Shown here one piece after another: positions 39,646 to 51,557 of a DNA stretch of 64,000 nucleotides. Each line of letters starts with the position of its first letter. The first letter of the stretch is position 1. Position numbers and translations under genes: made by a program. The stretch is from the NCBI RefSeq assembly GCF_964204645.1, contig NC_134035.1:820001-884000 (forward strand), in the 5' to 3' direction. Under the pieces are notes generated by a model. It saw only the letters and a program-made list of their open reading frames with translations. It ran no database searches and was not told where the DNA came from. This stretch comes from Tubulanus polymorphus. Its lineage: Eukaryota > Nemertea > Palaeonemertea > Tubulaniformes > Tubulanidae.

Positions 39646-39936
39646 GTAACTTAACCGATAAAGTAGTCATGGGATGCAGCTTTTCTATCCTAGCCTCACG
39701 TCGTAATGCTGAGATATTTTCCGATTGATATCAGAAAGCTTTGGAACGAGTAAAATTTCCTTCAAAATTCATAAAAATTGTGTTCACAATTCTAATGATC
39801 ATTTTATTGAAACTTTTTGCCGCTTAGGAACCCATCATACTGGTACATCGTCGATATACAATGTAGCGGACATCAATGCAGCAGAATCTACCCCGCTGAG
39901 ACACTGGTCATTTTATTGAAACTTTTTGGCGCTTAG

Positions 39937-40017
39937 GAACCCATCATACTGGTACATCGTCGATATACAATGTAGCGGACATCAATGCAGCCGAATCTAC
40001 CTCGCTGAGACACCCTG
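39937..40017 (+). CDS. Candidate exon B (unit 1, intact copy)
   Basis: 81 bp between GGCGCTTAG and CCTG|GTAGAACG; in phase 2 it reads NPSYWYIVDIQCSGHQCSRI then YLAETP. Symmetric phase (2-2). Other intact-length copies start near 41459, 42350, 43336 and 43878. Copies at 39828, 41348 and 43228 end ACACTG|GTCATT, are 79 bp and would break the frame. The copy at 40479 has a TGA in this frame. Confidence 0.35.
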
Positions 40018-40100
40018 GTAGAACGTGACATCAAGGTACTTTGAAAGCCAAGTAAATTGTTTTCATGAAGTCTGACGATTTTTTTGTCTCAATCTTTTAG

Positions 40101-40250
40101 TTATGTATCTTATTGTTGGCACACTTACAATCACACGCCGATACCGAAAAGTCCATTCGATTTCACCAGCAACAACTCGATGATATTCAACCGTTTGACA
40201 TTCCGTGGTAACCAGACATCACGATGGATTTTGCAGGCATCAATAATTCG
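40101..40250 (+). CDS. Candidate exon A (unit 1)
   Basis: 150 bp between TCAATCTTTTAG and ATTCG|GTAACTG. Joined to exon B the split codon is TGT, giving P-C-YVSYCWH, followed by PIPKSPFDFTSNNSM, RLTFRGNQTSRWILQASIIR. Copies at about 40642 and 44045 lack exactly 6 bp and stay in frame (YCWHCHLPIPNSP); others are near 41625, 42515 and 43503. Two N-x-S/T sites and cysteines suggest an extracellular domain. The family is unknown. Confidence 0.35.
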
Positions 40251-43200
40251 GTAACTGATGTGATATTTCGTTCAAATTTACTAGAATTATCGTATCATTA
40301 TGTTGAGGTATATTTGACGGAACAATGACAGTAGGTATCTATCTCTTTTTTTTCGAGTGTTGGGATAATTTCCGATTGACATCAAAAAGCTTTGAAATGA
40401 ATAAAATTGCATTCAAATTTCCTAAAAATTGTGTTCACAATTCTGATGATCATTTTATTGAAACTTTTTGCCGCTTAGGAACCCATCATACTGGTACATC
40501 GTCGATTCACAATGTAGCTGACATCAATGCAGCAGACTCTACCCCGCTGAGACACCCTGGTAGAACGTGACATCAAGGTACTTTGAAAGCCAAGTAAATT
40601 GTTTTCATGAAGTCTGACGATTTTTTGTCTCAATCTTTCAGCTACGTATCTTATTGTTGGCACTGTCACTTGCCGATACCGAATAGTCCATTCGATTTCA
40701 CCAGCAACAACTCGATGATATTCAACCGTTTGACATTCCGTGGTAACCAGACATCACGATGGATTTTGCAGGCATCAATAATTCGGTAACTGATGTGACA
40801 TTTCGTTCAAATTTACTAGAATTATCGTATCATTATGTTGAGGTATATTTGATGGAACAATGACAGTAGGTATCTATCTCTTTTTTTTCGAGTGTTGGGA
40901 TATTTTCCGATTGACATCAAAAAGTTGAAATAGTGAAAAATTGGGAGGAAAATTCATATTTATGGAAAAATACTTAAAAAATCATACAAAAACTTTAAGA
41001 ATACTAGAAAAAAATCCCATTCATTTCTTGAACGACCAGCATCTAATGATAATGAAAATTTTTGTTGTAGTTCTCTAAAGCAAATATGCTCGGTGACAGG
41101 ACCGCGAAAAGCCGCCTGGGAGGATGTTCCTTTATTGAACAGCGAACTCCAGGGCCTGGGGTAACTTAACCGATAGAGTAGTCATGTGCGTCATGGGATG
41201 CAGCTTTTCTATCCTAGCCTCACATCGTAATGCTGAGATATTTTCCGATTGATATCAAAAAGCTTTGGAACGAGTAAAATTTCCTTCGAAATTCATAAAA
41301 ATTGTGTTCACAATTCTGATGATCATTTTATTGAAACTTTTTGCCGCTTAGGAACCCATCATACTGGTACATCGTCGATATACAATGTAGCGGACATCAA
41401 TGCAGCAGAATCTTCCCCGCTGAGACACTGGTCATTTTATTGAAACTTTTTGCCGCTTAGGAACCCATCATACTGGTGCATCGTCGATATACAATGTAGC
41501 AGACATCAATGCAGCAGAATCTACCCCGCTGAGACACCCTGGTAGAACGTGACATCAAGGTACTTTGAAAGCCAAGTAAATTGTTTTCATGAAGTCTGAC
41601 GATTTTTTTGTCTCAATCTTTTAGTTACGTATCTTATTGTTGGCACACTTACAATCACACGCCGATACCGAATAGTCCATTCGATTTCACCAGCAACAAC
41701 TCGATGATATTCAACCGTTTGACATTGCGTGGTAACCAGACATCACGATGGATTTTGCAGGCATCAATAATTCGGTAACTGATGTGACATTTCGTTCAAA
41801 TTACTAGAATTATCGTATCATTATGTTGAGGCATATTTGACGGAACAATGACAGTAGGTATCTATCTCTTTTTTTTCGAGTGTTGGGATATTTTCCGATT
41901 GACATCAAAAAGCTTTGAAATGAATAAAATTGCATTCAAATTTCCTAAAAATTGTGTTCACAATTCTGATGATCATTTTATTGAAACTTTTTGCCGCTTA
42001 GGAACCCATCATACTGGTACATCATCGATATAAAGCCAAGTAAATTGTTTTCATGAAGTCTGACGATTTTTTGTCTCAATCTTTTAGTTACGTATCTTAT
42101 TGTTGGCACTCTTCACCTGGGAGGATGTTCCTTTACTGAACAGCGAACTCCAGGGCCTTGGGTAACTTAACCAATAGAGTAGTCATGTGCGTCATGAGAT
42201 GCAGCTTTTCTATCCTAGCCTCACATCGTAATGCTGAGATATTTTCCGATTGATATCAAAAAGCTTTGGAACGAGTAAAATTTCCTTCAAAATTCATAAA
42301 AATTGTGTTCACAATTCTGATGATCATTTTATTGAAACTTTTTGCCGCTTAGGAACCCATCATACTGGTACATCGTCGATATACAATGTAGTGGACATCA
42401 ATGCCGCAGAATCTACCTCGCTGAGACACCCTGGTAGAACGTGACATCAAGGTACTTTGAAAGCCAAGTAAATTGTTTTCATGAAGTCTGACGATTTTTT
42501 GTCTCAATCTTTTAGTTACGTATCTTATTGTTGGCACTCTTACAATCACACGCCGATACCGAAAAGTCCATTCGATTTCACCAGCAACAACTCGATGGTA
42601 TTCAACCGTTTGACGTTCCGTTGTAACCAGACATCACGATGGATTTTGCAGGCATCAATAATTCGGTAACTGATGTGACATTTCGTTCAAATTACTAGAA
42701 TTATCGTATCATTATGTTGAGGTATATTTGACGGAACAATGACAGTAGGTATCTATCTCTTTTTTTTCGAGTGTTGGGATATTTTCCGATTGACATCAAA
42801 AAGTTGAAATAGTGAAAAATTGGGAGGAAAATTCATATTTATGGAAAAATGCTTAAGAAATCATACAAAAACTTTAAGAATACTAGAAAAAAAATCCCAT
42901 TCATTTCTTGAACGACCAGTATCTAATGATAATGAAAATTTTGGTTGTAGTTCTCTAAAGCAAATATGCTCGGTGACAGGACCGCGAAAAGCCACCTGGG
43001 AGGATGTTCCTTTACTGAACAGCGAACTCCAGGGCCTGGGGTAACTTAACCGATAGAGTAGTCATGTGCGTCATGAGATGCAGCTTTTCTATCCTAGCCT
43101 CACATCGTAATGCTGAGATATTTTCCGATTGATATCAGAAAGCTTTGGAACGAGTCAAATTTCCTTCAAAATTCCTAAAAATTGTGTTCACAATTCTGAT

Positions 43201-44300
43201 GATCATTTTATTGAAACTTTTTGCCGCTTAGGAACCCATCATACTGGTACATCGTCGATTCACAATGTAGCGGACATCAATGCAGCCGAATCTACCCCGC
43301 TGAGACACTGGTCATTTATTGAAACTTTTTGCCGCTTAGGAACCCATCATACTGGTACATCGTCGATATACAATGTAGCGGACATCAATGCAGCAGAATC
43401 TACCTCGCTGAGACACCCTGGTAGAACGTGACATCAAGGTACTTTGCAAGCCAAGTAAATTGTTTTCATGAAGTCTGACGATTTTTTTGCCTCAATCTTT
43501 TAGTTACGTATCTTATTGTTGGCACACTTACAATCACAAGCCGATACCGAAAAGTCCATTCGATTTCACCAGCAACAACTCGATGATATTCAACCGTTTG
43601 ACATTCCGTGGTAACCAGACATCACGATGGATTTTGCAGGCATCAATAATTCGGTAACTGATGTGACATTTCGTTCAAATTACTAGAATTATCGTATCAT
43701 TATGTTGAGGTATATTTGACGGAACAATGACAGTAGGTATCTATCTCTTTTTTTTCGAGTGTTGGGATATTTTCCGATTGACATCAAAAAGCTTTGAAAT
43801 GAATAAAATTGCATTCAAATTTCCTAAAAATTGTGTTCACAATTCTGATGATCATTTTATTGAAACTTTTTGCCGCTTAGGAACCCATCATACTGGTACA
43901 TCATCGATATACACTGTAGCAGACATCAATGCAGCAGAATCTACCCCGCTGAGACACCCTGGTAGAACGTGACATCAAGGTACTTTGAAAGCCAAGTAAA
44001 TTGTTTTCATGAAGTCTGACGATTTTTTTGTCTCAATCTTTTAGTTACGTATCTTATTGTTGGCACTGTCACTTGCCGATACCGAATAGTCCATTCGATT
44101 TCACCAGCAACAACTCGATGATATTCAACCGTTTGACATTCCGTGGTAACCAGACATCACGATGGATTTTGCAGGCATCAATAATTCGGTAACTGATGTG
44201 ACATTTCGTTCAAATTACTAGAATTATCGTATCATTATGTTGAGGTATATTTGATGGAACAATGACAGTAGGTATCTATCTCTTTTTTTTCCGAGTGTTG

Positions 44301-45200
44301 TATTGAGATTATTTTTAAGGAATAGATTTTGCAATATTGATCTTTTTGGGAGGGGTCTGCGTTAGTAGTTTTTTCTTAAATCTGGAAAAAATTGCTTATT
44401 TTACAACAGTCGGATCTATATTCCTTTTTTAACTAACGAATGGAAAGGTTTCATTACAGAATTTCAATTGCTCTGAATTGTATGAAAATTGTAAAAGATC
44501 TTGGATAAAACGAATTTTCATCTAAATCATACAGTTGACTTAAAATCGCTAGCTATGTAAACTATAAACTTATCTTGTTGTCCAAATTGGGATTAGAAAA
44601 AATTTACGAATGTCTCATATTTCAAATGTTCCTTAGATTTCAGCGAATCTTATTGTTTAGTGAGTGATGAAATCGTCGTTATAGAAATGGTTTCGGAATT
44701 CGTTGATTTGTGAACGATTTTTGGACGACATTCTCGGTTGGCTGAAATTTGGAGCGATCATGAAAGAAGGCACCAGAACAATTGCAGCAATTCGATTTTG
44801 ATCAACAATCATCAACAATCAGTCTTCAAATCATGCTCTGCTAGTATCGAGTAAGAACATTTTTCTTGATCTTAGACGAATTGAAATTCCGTTCTATCCA
44901 CCCCGGTACCGCCGCGACGTGCATTGTTTTTTTACGCAGCTGCTGATTATTCAATTGTTGTCCGAGACAATACGTTGCCATGGTATCGCTACTTGTCGTC
45001 CATTGTTATCGACGGATAATAAGCGACACGTTTCTTTATTTTTTTTTTCTCGTCTTCCGGCGAAAGAATGAATTGTTTTTTTTTTTGTGTGTGTAATTTT
45101 TCTAGTATAAGACGTGCAGCGACAGTGTCTTGTAGATGTGCTGGGAAAGTCTTGTGTCTTGTAGATGTGCTGGCAGTGTCTTGTGTCTTGTGACTTCGTT
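44301..45200. other. AT-rich spacer and small tandem repeat
   Basis: No open frame of note. Three copies of a GTCTTGTGTCTTGTAGATGTGCTGG-type unit (about 25-40 bp) lie at 45125-45192, just upstream of the TATA box at 45213. Confidence 0.5.
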
Positions 45201-45212
45201 TGGCGAATACGT

Positions 45213-45220
45213 TATATAAG
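45213..45220 (+). promoter_or_regulatory. TATA box of a candidate promoter
   Basis: TATATAAG followed by GGGATAAAAGG. The expected start site is around 45243-45250. The sequence downstream is an unbroken stretch ending at a donor (see next entry), which is the layout of a core promoter plus a non-coding first exon. Confidence 0.45.
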
Positions 45221-45244
45221 GGGATAAAAGGAAAGTTAGGCTTT

Positions 45245-45383
45245 AGAGACTACGAACTACGAGTACGAAATAATCCGCTCCCAGTCAACTAGAAGTCATC
45301 GACAGTGATTTGTCTTCAGAAGAATTCATCATCATCATCATCATCATCATTAAAATCTGCAATTACTCGATTATCTTACACAG
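45245..45383 (+). other. Candidate non-coding first exon
   Basis: Between the putative start site and the donor ACACAG|GTTAGT at 45384 there is no ATG with a long frame. It contains an (ATC)n run at 45328-45352. The partner exon is unknown; the ORF at 46125 is one candidate and a gene beyond 64 kb is another. Confidence 0.3.
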
Positions 45384-46124
45384 GTTAGTAGGCATGCTTT
45401 TGATTGATTTCCCTGATTAGCTGTTGTCAGCTCGGCTGTCACTGTCAAGGTTGATGGTTCGTCCATCCGTCTGTCAAATATTTACGAAAAATTCTAGTTA
45501 AAAACCAATAGTGTACCGGCAATGGCAGGCGAGGACTTCACCAGGTGTCGCTAGTGGTTACTGGCCTGGGTTACCGCACTAAAATTAATTTCTTTTACAT
45601 TTTTTGATCGACTTTTACGATTAGTAAATCAATTTTTAGTGAAATCTAAACCATGCACTGAGTGAGAAAGCGAATCTTATATCAATTAGATGATTCACTC
45701 GATACTTTTCGTATTTGAAAGCCTAAAAATGAAGTTTAGATTTTATTGACAATGAACTGATGTTTGCTACGAATGACCCAGTGTTTTGTGGCGCCATCTG
45801 GTGATTGCTGGTACCCCATTATGATAGATAAGCTAATAAGTAACCGGCGGTACTTATGAATATTTACATAGATTACCTAATTTGTGTGCGATCAGTTGAA
45901 GAATTAATCAGATTTCGATAATCAGTATAGAAAGAAACCGTTACTCTTAGCGACAGACTGTTGATTATTTCTTTACGAAACCGAGACGCGACTCGTTTCT
46001 TAATTCTCGAGAAAATCGGCAACAAAACTTCGATAAGAATCTACACTTTCAAAGCCGATTGCGCGTTCTATAATCACGAACTATCGGTTGATTATCGCGT
46101 TCGTCGAAAAAGTTTTGTTCGCGG

Positions 46125-46415
46125 ATGATTATTTTTTTCGTCTCGTCGGCCGCAATCATTATCGATTGTCCGGCCGCTGTGACATCCATTGTGCCGACCG
46201 AATTATACGCCGAACATCCCCTTGTCATCGGTGAATACGACGCGATCGATCGCGCCGCGCGCCGACAAAACCACCACGTACGGCGGGGAATTCGCGTTAA
46301 ATCCCAGTCATTATCGGCACCCGATTCTAATCGAACCCCGGTCGCCGCGTCGATACCGCCGATAAAGAAGTCGTCGACAAATAACTATTTTCTCGACGAG
46401 CGAACGTATGTATAA
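46125..46415 (+). CDS. Possible short secreted precursor
   Basis: A 96-residue frame starting MIIFFVSSAAIIIDCPAAVT, a signal-peptide-like N-terminus, followed by basic pairs (ARRQ, VRRG, IKKS) of the kind found in processed peptide precursors. It lies in a CpG-rich block with GC content closer to the window's real exons, 0.9 kb downstream of the TATA box at 45213. No peptide repeat or amidation Gly-Lys-Arg motif is present, and no family is recognised. A donor-like GTATAAG at 46407 means the frame may extend into another exon. It may also be a CpG-rich regulatory block that happens to be open. Confidence 0.28.
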   Translation: MIIFFVSSAAIIIDCPAAVTSIVPTELYAEHPLVIGEYDAIDRAARRQNHHVRRGIRVKSQSLSAPDSNRTPVAASIPPIKKSSTNNYFLDERTYV

Positions 46416-46635
46416 GGTGATTAAAAAAACGACGAAACGCGCGCGTGAATGCGAGGATAATTACCGGCGTAAGAATACGGGTAATTACGCGTTGCATGCG
46501 ACGGACAATAGCCGCGTAATACGGCTATTGAAGACGGTCGTATATATCGGACTGAAATAGTTCCAATAGCGGACCCTCCTCGTCTCGAGACAATCACCGG
46601 TGACTTTTATCCGATTATTTGACGAATAACGAATC

Positions 46636-46671
<36 letters not shown>

Positions 46672-46672
46672 C
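46636..46672. repeat. (TA)n microsatellite
   Basis: Alternating TA run broken by one GT, within AT-rich non-coding sequence. Confidence 0.8.
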
Positions 46673-46739
46673 TCATCATCTTAAGTCGATCTAATCCATA
46701 CACAAGGTATTCGGAGAAATCGTAATAAGTTGAGGACAA

Positions 46740-48240
46740 TATTAATAAGTTTTTTGTTATCTGTATCGATTGATGTCGTCTTTTCCACTTTTCTCACGTA
46801 TTGTCGCGTTGTGTCGTGTCGTGTCAATCATCCGTACAATCTGCACTCATTTCATCCTGGTTTTTCTCTTCAGTTGAGATTTTGTTCCTATCCTTCGTTG
46901 ATACCCATTCAGGAGAGGTTCCTGGTGTGATGTAACAATGTAACATAGGATCTTTCCTATATCACCCATCATCAACGATAACAAACGGTTGTTTTAACAG
47001 GCGCGTTGGAAGCAATTTTTGATTGCTGCGGCCATATACCGATTTTGGACAGGTTCTAATTTGCCGCAGTTAATTAACTTAATTTTCTTCAAAAACGTAT
47101 TCAAAGAAAAAAAAAATGCCATTCAGTAATTTATTGCTGCAGCTTTGGCCGCTGCAGTCGCTATGGTTCCAACGCCACTTTTAAAGTGACATAATGGGTT
47201 AATATGTATGATATATATGGCTCAGATATGTTTTATTTTATACCACGGAATGCAATTGACTGGTGGTTAGTCTTATCGAGATATACATCGTCGGACTACA
47301 CTTGTTACCCGCGGCTGAATGCTCATTGGTCGATCTTACGCAATCCTGATTGAAAGGGTTAATTCTATCCACAATACACAGTTCGGTATATTTGAAAGAA
47401 AGGGTTAATTCCATCTACGATGAATGGTCACTTTATTGATATAATATCTGAGGTTGCGCGATGCGGCGTGTATCGCGCCGCTATCGAGAGCCGGTTCAAA
47501 CTGCTCACCGACGACGACGACGATGTCACTGCTTATCAAACGCAACTCACTGTCAAGAGCGGCGTACAATTTGTAACAACCACGAGTAGATGGATGATAA
47601 TAGGTCGAGTAGTCGCTCGGTAACTGGTGTGTCAATCGGATTACGCCCGAATAATAGCGATACGCGACGACGGCGTAGTTTTTGAGTCATCGTTGTTTCC
47701 GAACCGGTTGTCGGGACGGTCGCGCTCGCGTCACTTCGATTGAGATATCGTTCACGCTCGACGTGGCATCCACGTCGAGATTCCAACGCATAAATCTCGA
47801 TAAAAAAGAAACGAAAATATGAACGAAAAAAAAATCTTAACATGTCGGAAAGTCGTGTTTTATATCGAGAAAGTTTCGCGCATTTTGTCAGATAAAATGT
47901 CTTAACCCTTTCAGTGCGTCTCTACACCGCTGTGCGGTGTATTAATCGATGATGGACCGCGCTTGTACATTGCATCGTGGAGTATTGATGTTATTGGTAT
48001 TTAGGTTTTATCTCAATTGAAAGGTGGCAGCACCTGTCAAACATATTGAAATATTAGTAATTAACGATACAGCGCACCGCGGTGTTGACGCACATAAGCG
48101 GTATGCCCTCAATTCAACACGGAGGTGGAATTTTTTTGAATTTCAAATCATCTCCAGTACTCGGGGTGATAATTAGTCCGCACTGAAAGGGTTTTAAGGT
48201 GCACACTACTCTGCCATCTATTAGCTAACGCTGTAAACAG
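46740..48240. other. Region with CpG-rich frames on both strands, no supported gene
   Basis: At 47420-47843 overlapping frames are open on both strands, one of them on the minus strand (47843 to 47553) with a hydrophobic start. None has splice partners or domain features. A CTGCAGTC palindromic patch and simple repeats occur near 47130-47165. I see no gene I can support. Confidence 0.3.
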
Positions 48241-48801
48241 AGCTATTCAGTGCCCGCTGATGATGATGATGATGATGATTCTAATAAGCCGGTTGTGAGT
48301 GTAGATATCATCGACGTAGATGTTTTATTCGTAGGTGTCACGTCTGTGATAGATACCCCGTTATTATCGATGACGACGCACAATACCCGCGCGCGCGCCC
48401 GGATAATGACGACTAAATCGGCTAAGCCGGTTCCCGCCGATCATTTTCCGCTGTTTTGTTCATTGTACTGTAATTGTGTCGGTCACAATGGTTCGTTCGT
48501 TCGTAAGCCGAGGTCTGACCGTATTCATAGTCGACGACGACGACGGTCGTTGTGTGAATGCGGGTATTGTGAACTCGCGCAGTACTGAGTGCAACTCTTT
48601 TATTATATGAATTCTAGTATGACATGTATATAGTTCAGGGAATATGGAAATTTTTCATGACCCCGAGACTCGATTTGTCCTGATGGATGCGAAAGTGAAA
48701 TATGGTGCGGAACGTAAACTTGACTGCACAAATATAAACCTATATCAGTTCGATCTGGAGCTAGCTTTCCCTACTGTTCTTCCCGCATTACGATATGAGT
48801 C

Positions 48802-49040
48802 CACGGTGGCCACTTAGCTGGAAATATGTTAACCACGGAAGAGTCAGGGAATCTTGTAAAATAGCTGAAAATCAGGGAAAGTCAGGAAAATTTGTTGAGA
48901 TTGTTAGATTTAAATCAAACAGTTCTGTCTATGTCTTACATATTTGACTGTGTTAATTGATTGGATACTTAGCAGATCAAGTCAGGAAAAACAACGTCCA
49001 CGTCAGGGAATAGTCAGGGAAAAAGGGAGTCAAATAAAAG
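48802..49040. mobile_element. CAGGGTGGCCAC-family element, copy 1
   Basis: Begins CACGGTGGCCACTTAGCTGG, then AATCAGGGAAAGTCAGG, TTGTTGAGATTGTTAGAT, TATTTGACTGTGTTAATTGA and GTCAAATAAAAGT. The right end is degraded. The same series occurs at 50664, 52901, 54031 and 60178. No coding capacity. Confidence 0.65.
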
Positions 49041-50663
49041 TTATCATCTTTTTTAAGAGTTAAATTTAATAAATCAATTTAATTTTCTACTTGACAACAC
49101 CAGTAAACTGTCCTCGGTCTCAATTAAGACAATCTTCATGGACTGAAACGCGATTGGACATTGTTCGACGTAATAAACATCCGCGTATATGCGTTAGCCG
49201 ATCGAAAAAGCCATAAAAATAAGAGCTTCCTGAAATTTTTCCATTCGCTCGTGACAATAGGGACAAAAGCCATTTAATTCCAGGCGTGATTAGTGAATGC
49301 GCTGTTGTCGATAGAGAGCTTCAGTGCTTCTAAACTATAAATAATCTCCAACAATAGCTACGAACAATTGTCCCGTACTGAAAGTATTGTCATAAATATA
49401 TATATATCTATGCATGTGTGTGTTATGTGTTGTATACATACAACAACAACAACGGTTTCTCTGGTTTTATCGTAAATCTCTCGTATCCCTAACGACGACC
49501 GACGTTCGACCACCGGTTATTGTTGTCCCACGGAAACAGTGTTTCTGACGTTTTTCCGCATAAAAACATCGGTAAGTTTTTCTTTTTTCATTCTGACTTG
49601 TGAAATGATTTTCGATCGGATTTGTTGTTTTTTGATATTCATATCTACACTTTTTTGCTAGCTCTACTTCTTGTTCAGGGTCAAATTTTTTCAGTGCCGT
49701 TTTTCATTTTGTCAGCAGAGGAAATTGGTTTATTTCAATGCCGGAGTTCGCCTAACATTGCCTTTTCGGATATCAAAGTACCCTTTTGGTATGTGACAAG
49801 TTCTTAGAAATTGGCTTCTGGGTCCGTCCATGTTGTTAGATGCCTGGACTTGGCTTACGACATGAGAGGGGTCAACTCTATTGATTCGTGGCAGTATCCA
49901 ACAGCGTACGGTCGAAATCTATTCGAATAGTTTCAACTCTGGTGGAAATAACCGGATGTTTTTGAAACGGTACCAGCTTTTAATTTGCCCTCGCTCCTAT
50001 AGAACCGGCTCGTCGATCAAATCTTGCGGCGTTGTCGAAGTTGAAATGTCGATGGTAAAGATTATCGTTTTCTTGTTTCTGTAATTCGCGTCCTGCATTA
50101 TGTAATCGTGGCTTAGAAATCGTCTGAAATAATTTCGAAAAACGGTGAAATATTTTCGAGAGGAAGACGCCTTCGCGGCGCCTTCGACTCGATCGGAGAA
50201 CGCCGGGATTTTAAGGGTCTTATCGTATTGTTCTGCGAAAGGCCTTGACGAGTTTTCGTGCGTAATCCTTTGACGTAAAAAGCCGGCGGCGTCGACGGCG
50301 AATGTCAACCTGGTGCTTCTCACTTTGACGGAGAAAATTTAATCAACTCGATAGAATTAAGTAGCAGTGGATTATTTATGAAGCCTTCGCCGCTTCGATT
50401 GTGTCTCTTTTTATTTCTTTGCCTCATCCTCGCCGAGGTAGATTTTGTAGAAGAATTTCGAATGGAATTCTTTTCCCCGGTGAATCTGCTTTTTGTTCGA
50501 GCAATTATTATTAGCAGGTCTAAGCCTCGCTCGGTGTATTGTTTGAACCTTAAATGTTTCACCACCTTGTTGTCGGCAGAATCGGGAATGATTGAAAAGT
50601 TTTTCTGAGAAAATACTTATGGAAGTCAGTCGAGTTTCGCCAAGTTTTGTGTGGAGTCTGTTT

Positions 50664-51144
50664 ACAGGGTGGCCACTTATTTGGAAATCAGGGAAACCAG
50701 GGAAAAATCAGGAAATTTCCTTTTCTTTAAAAAAGTTGAAATTTCGCGGAAAAAGAAGCTTAAAATCAGGGATTAGTCAAGGAAATTGTTGAGATTGCTA
50801 GATGGCGCGTAAAATCAAACAGTTTCTGTTTATGACATACGTATTTGACCTTGTTAATTGATTGGATTCTTAACAGTATATGTCAGGGAAAACAACGCGC
50901 GTGTCTGGGAATAGTCAGGGAATTTTGTAAAATAGTTGAAAATCAGGGAAAAGCCGTTGAAATTTGTTGAGATTGTTAGATGGCGTTTAAATTCATACAG
51001 TTTCTGTCTATGTCTTACGTATTTGACTGTATTAATTGATTAGATTCTGAGCAGAACAAGTCAGGGAAAACAAGGTGCATGTCGGGGAATAGTCATGGGA
51101 ATAGTTTAGAGAAAAAGGCAAGTCAAATAAAAGTGGCCTCTGTA
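50664..51144. mobile_element. CAGGGTGGCCAC-family element, internally duplicated copy
   Basis: Left end CAGGGTGGCCACTTATTTGG and right end AAGTGGCCTCTGTA are inverted. The middle section (TTGTTGAGATTG-TAGATGGCG ... TCAGGGAAAACAA) occurs twice in tandem, so the copy is about double the length of the others. Confidence 0.7.
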
Positions 51145-51557
51145 CTAAATACTTTATACTGTTTTCTCAGTTTTTCTTTATTCCTCATCGTCGTCGACCA
51201 CTGCAGTTCACTCCGGATTAAAACTTTGTCATTTTAAATAAAGCGAAGATTTGTCGAAGTTATCGCGATGTTGATCCGTCTGTCAACGGCCGGCTTACCG
51301 GGGCGCGATGATTTAGGGCCGCGTACTGACGTGCATCTCGTACCTACTCGATTTAAGTCAGATCGATCATCATATTATGATCCACTGTTTGGCATTCTGT
51401 ATAAAACGAACATCGGAACTGTGATCCCCGAACAGATTAGAAAAATGAAAATGTGATTCTTTCCTCGGGTCTTATGGTGAACTTTGTTGCGTCTGATAGC
51501 AAAATAACCTCTTATTGTGTTTTTGCCAATAGCCAAAAATCATTTACAGTGGTTCTT

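Larger units (their letters stand above)
39410..44300 (+). repeat. Three tandem units with candidate cassette exons
   Basis: Units begin at about 39410, 40925 and 42803, each opening with TTGAAATAGTGAAAAA-TTGGG. The lengths are about 1515, 1878 and 1497 bp, with high identity. Unit 2 contains an internal deletion/fusion near 42033-42117. Each unit carries the element order C-B-B-A-B-A, where C, B and A are the candidate exons listed separately. Introns between them are near-identical between units. The array could be a recently duplicated piece of one gene, a set of interchangeable exons or a non-coding higher-order repeat. Confidence 0.8.

Noticed and set aside
40101-40250. Minus-strand reading of exon A (RIIDACKIHRDVWLPRN...)
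   Set aside because: Open and protein-like, but its neighbouring minus-strand frame crosses a poly-A tract that differs by one base between copies, and its splice borders are weaker than those on the + strand. Not fully excluded.
47553-47843. 96-residue minus-strand frame with a hydrophobic start
   Set aside because: Phe/Arg-rich start is not a convincing signal peptide; no splice partners; overlapping frames on the other strand are equally open.
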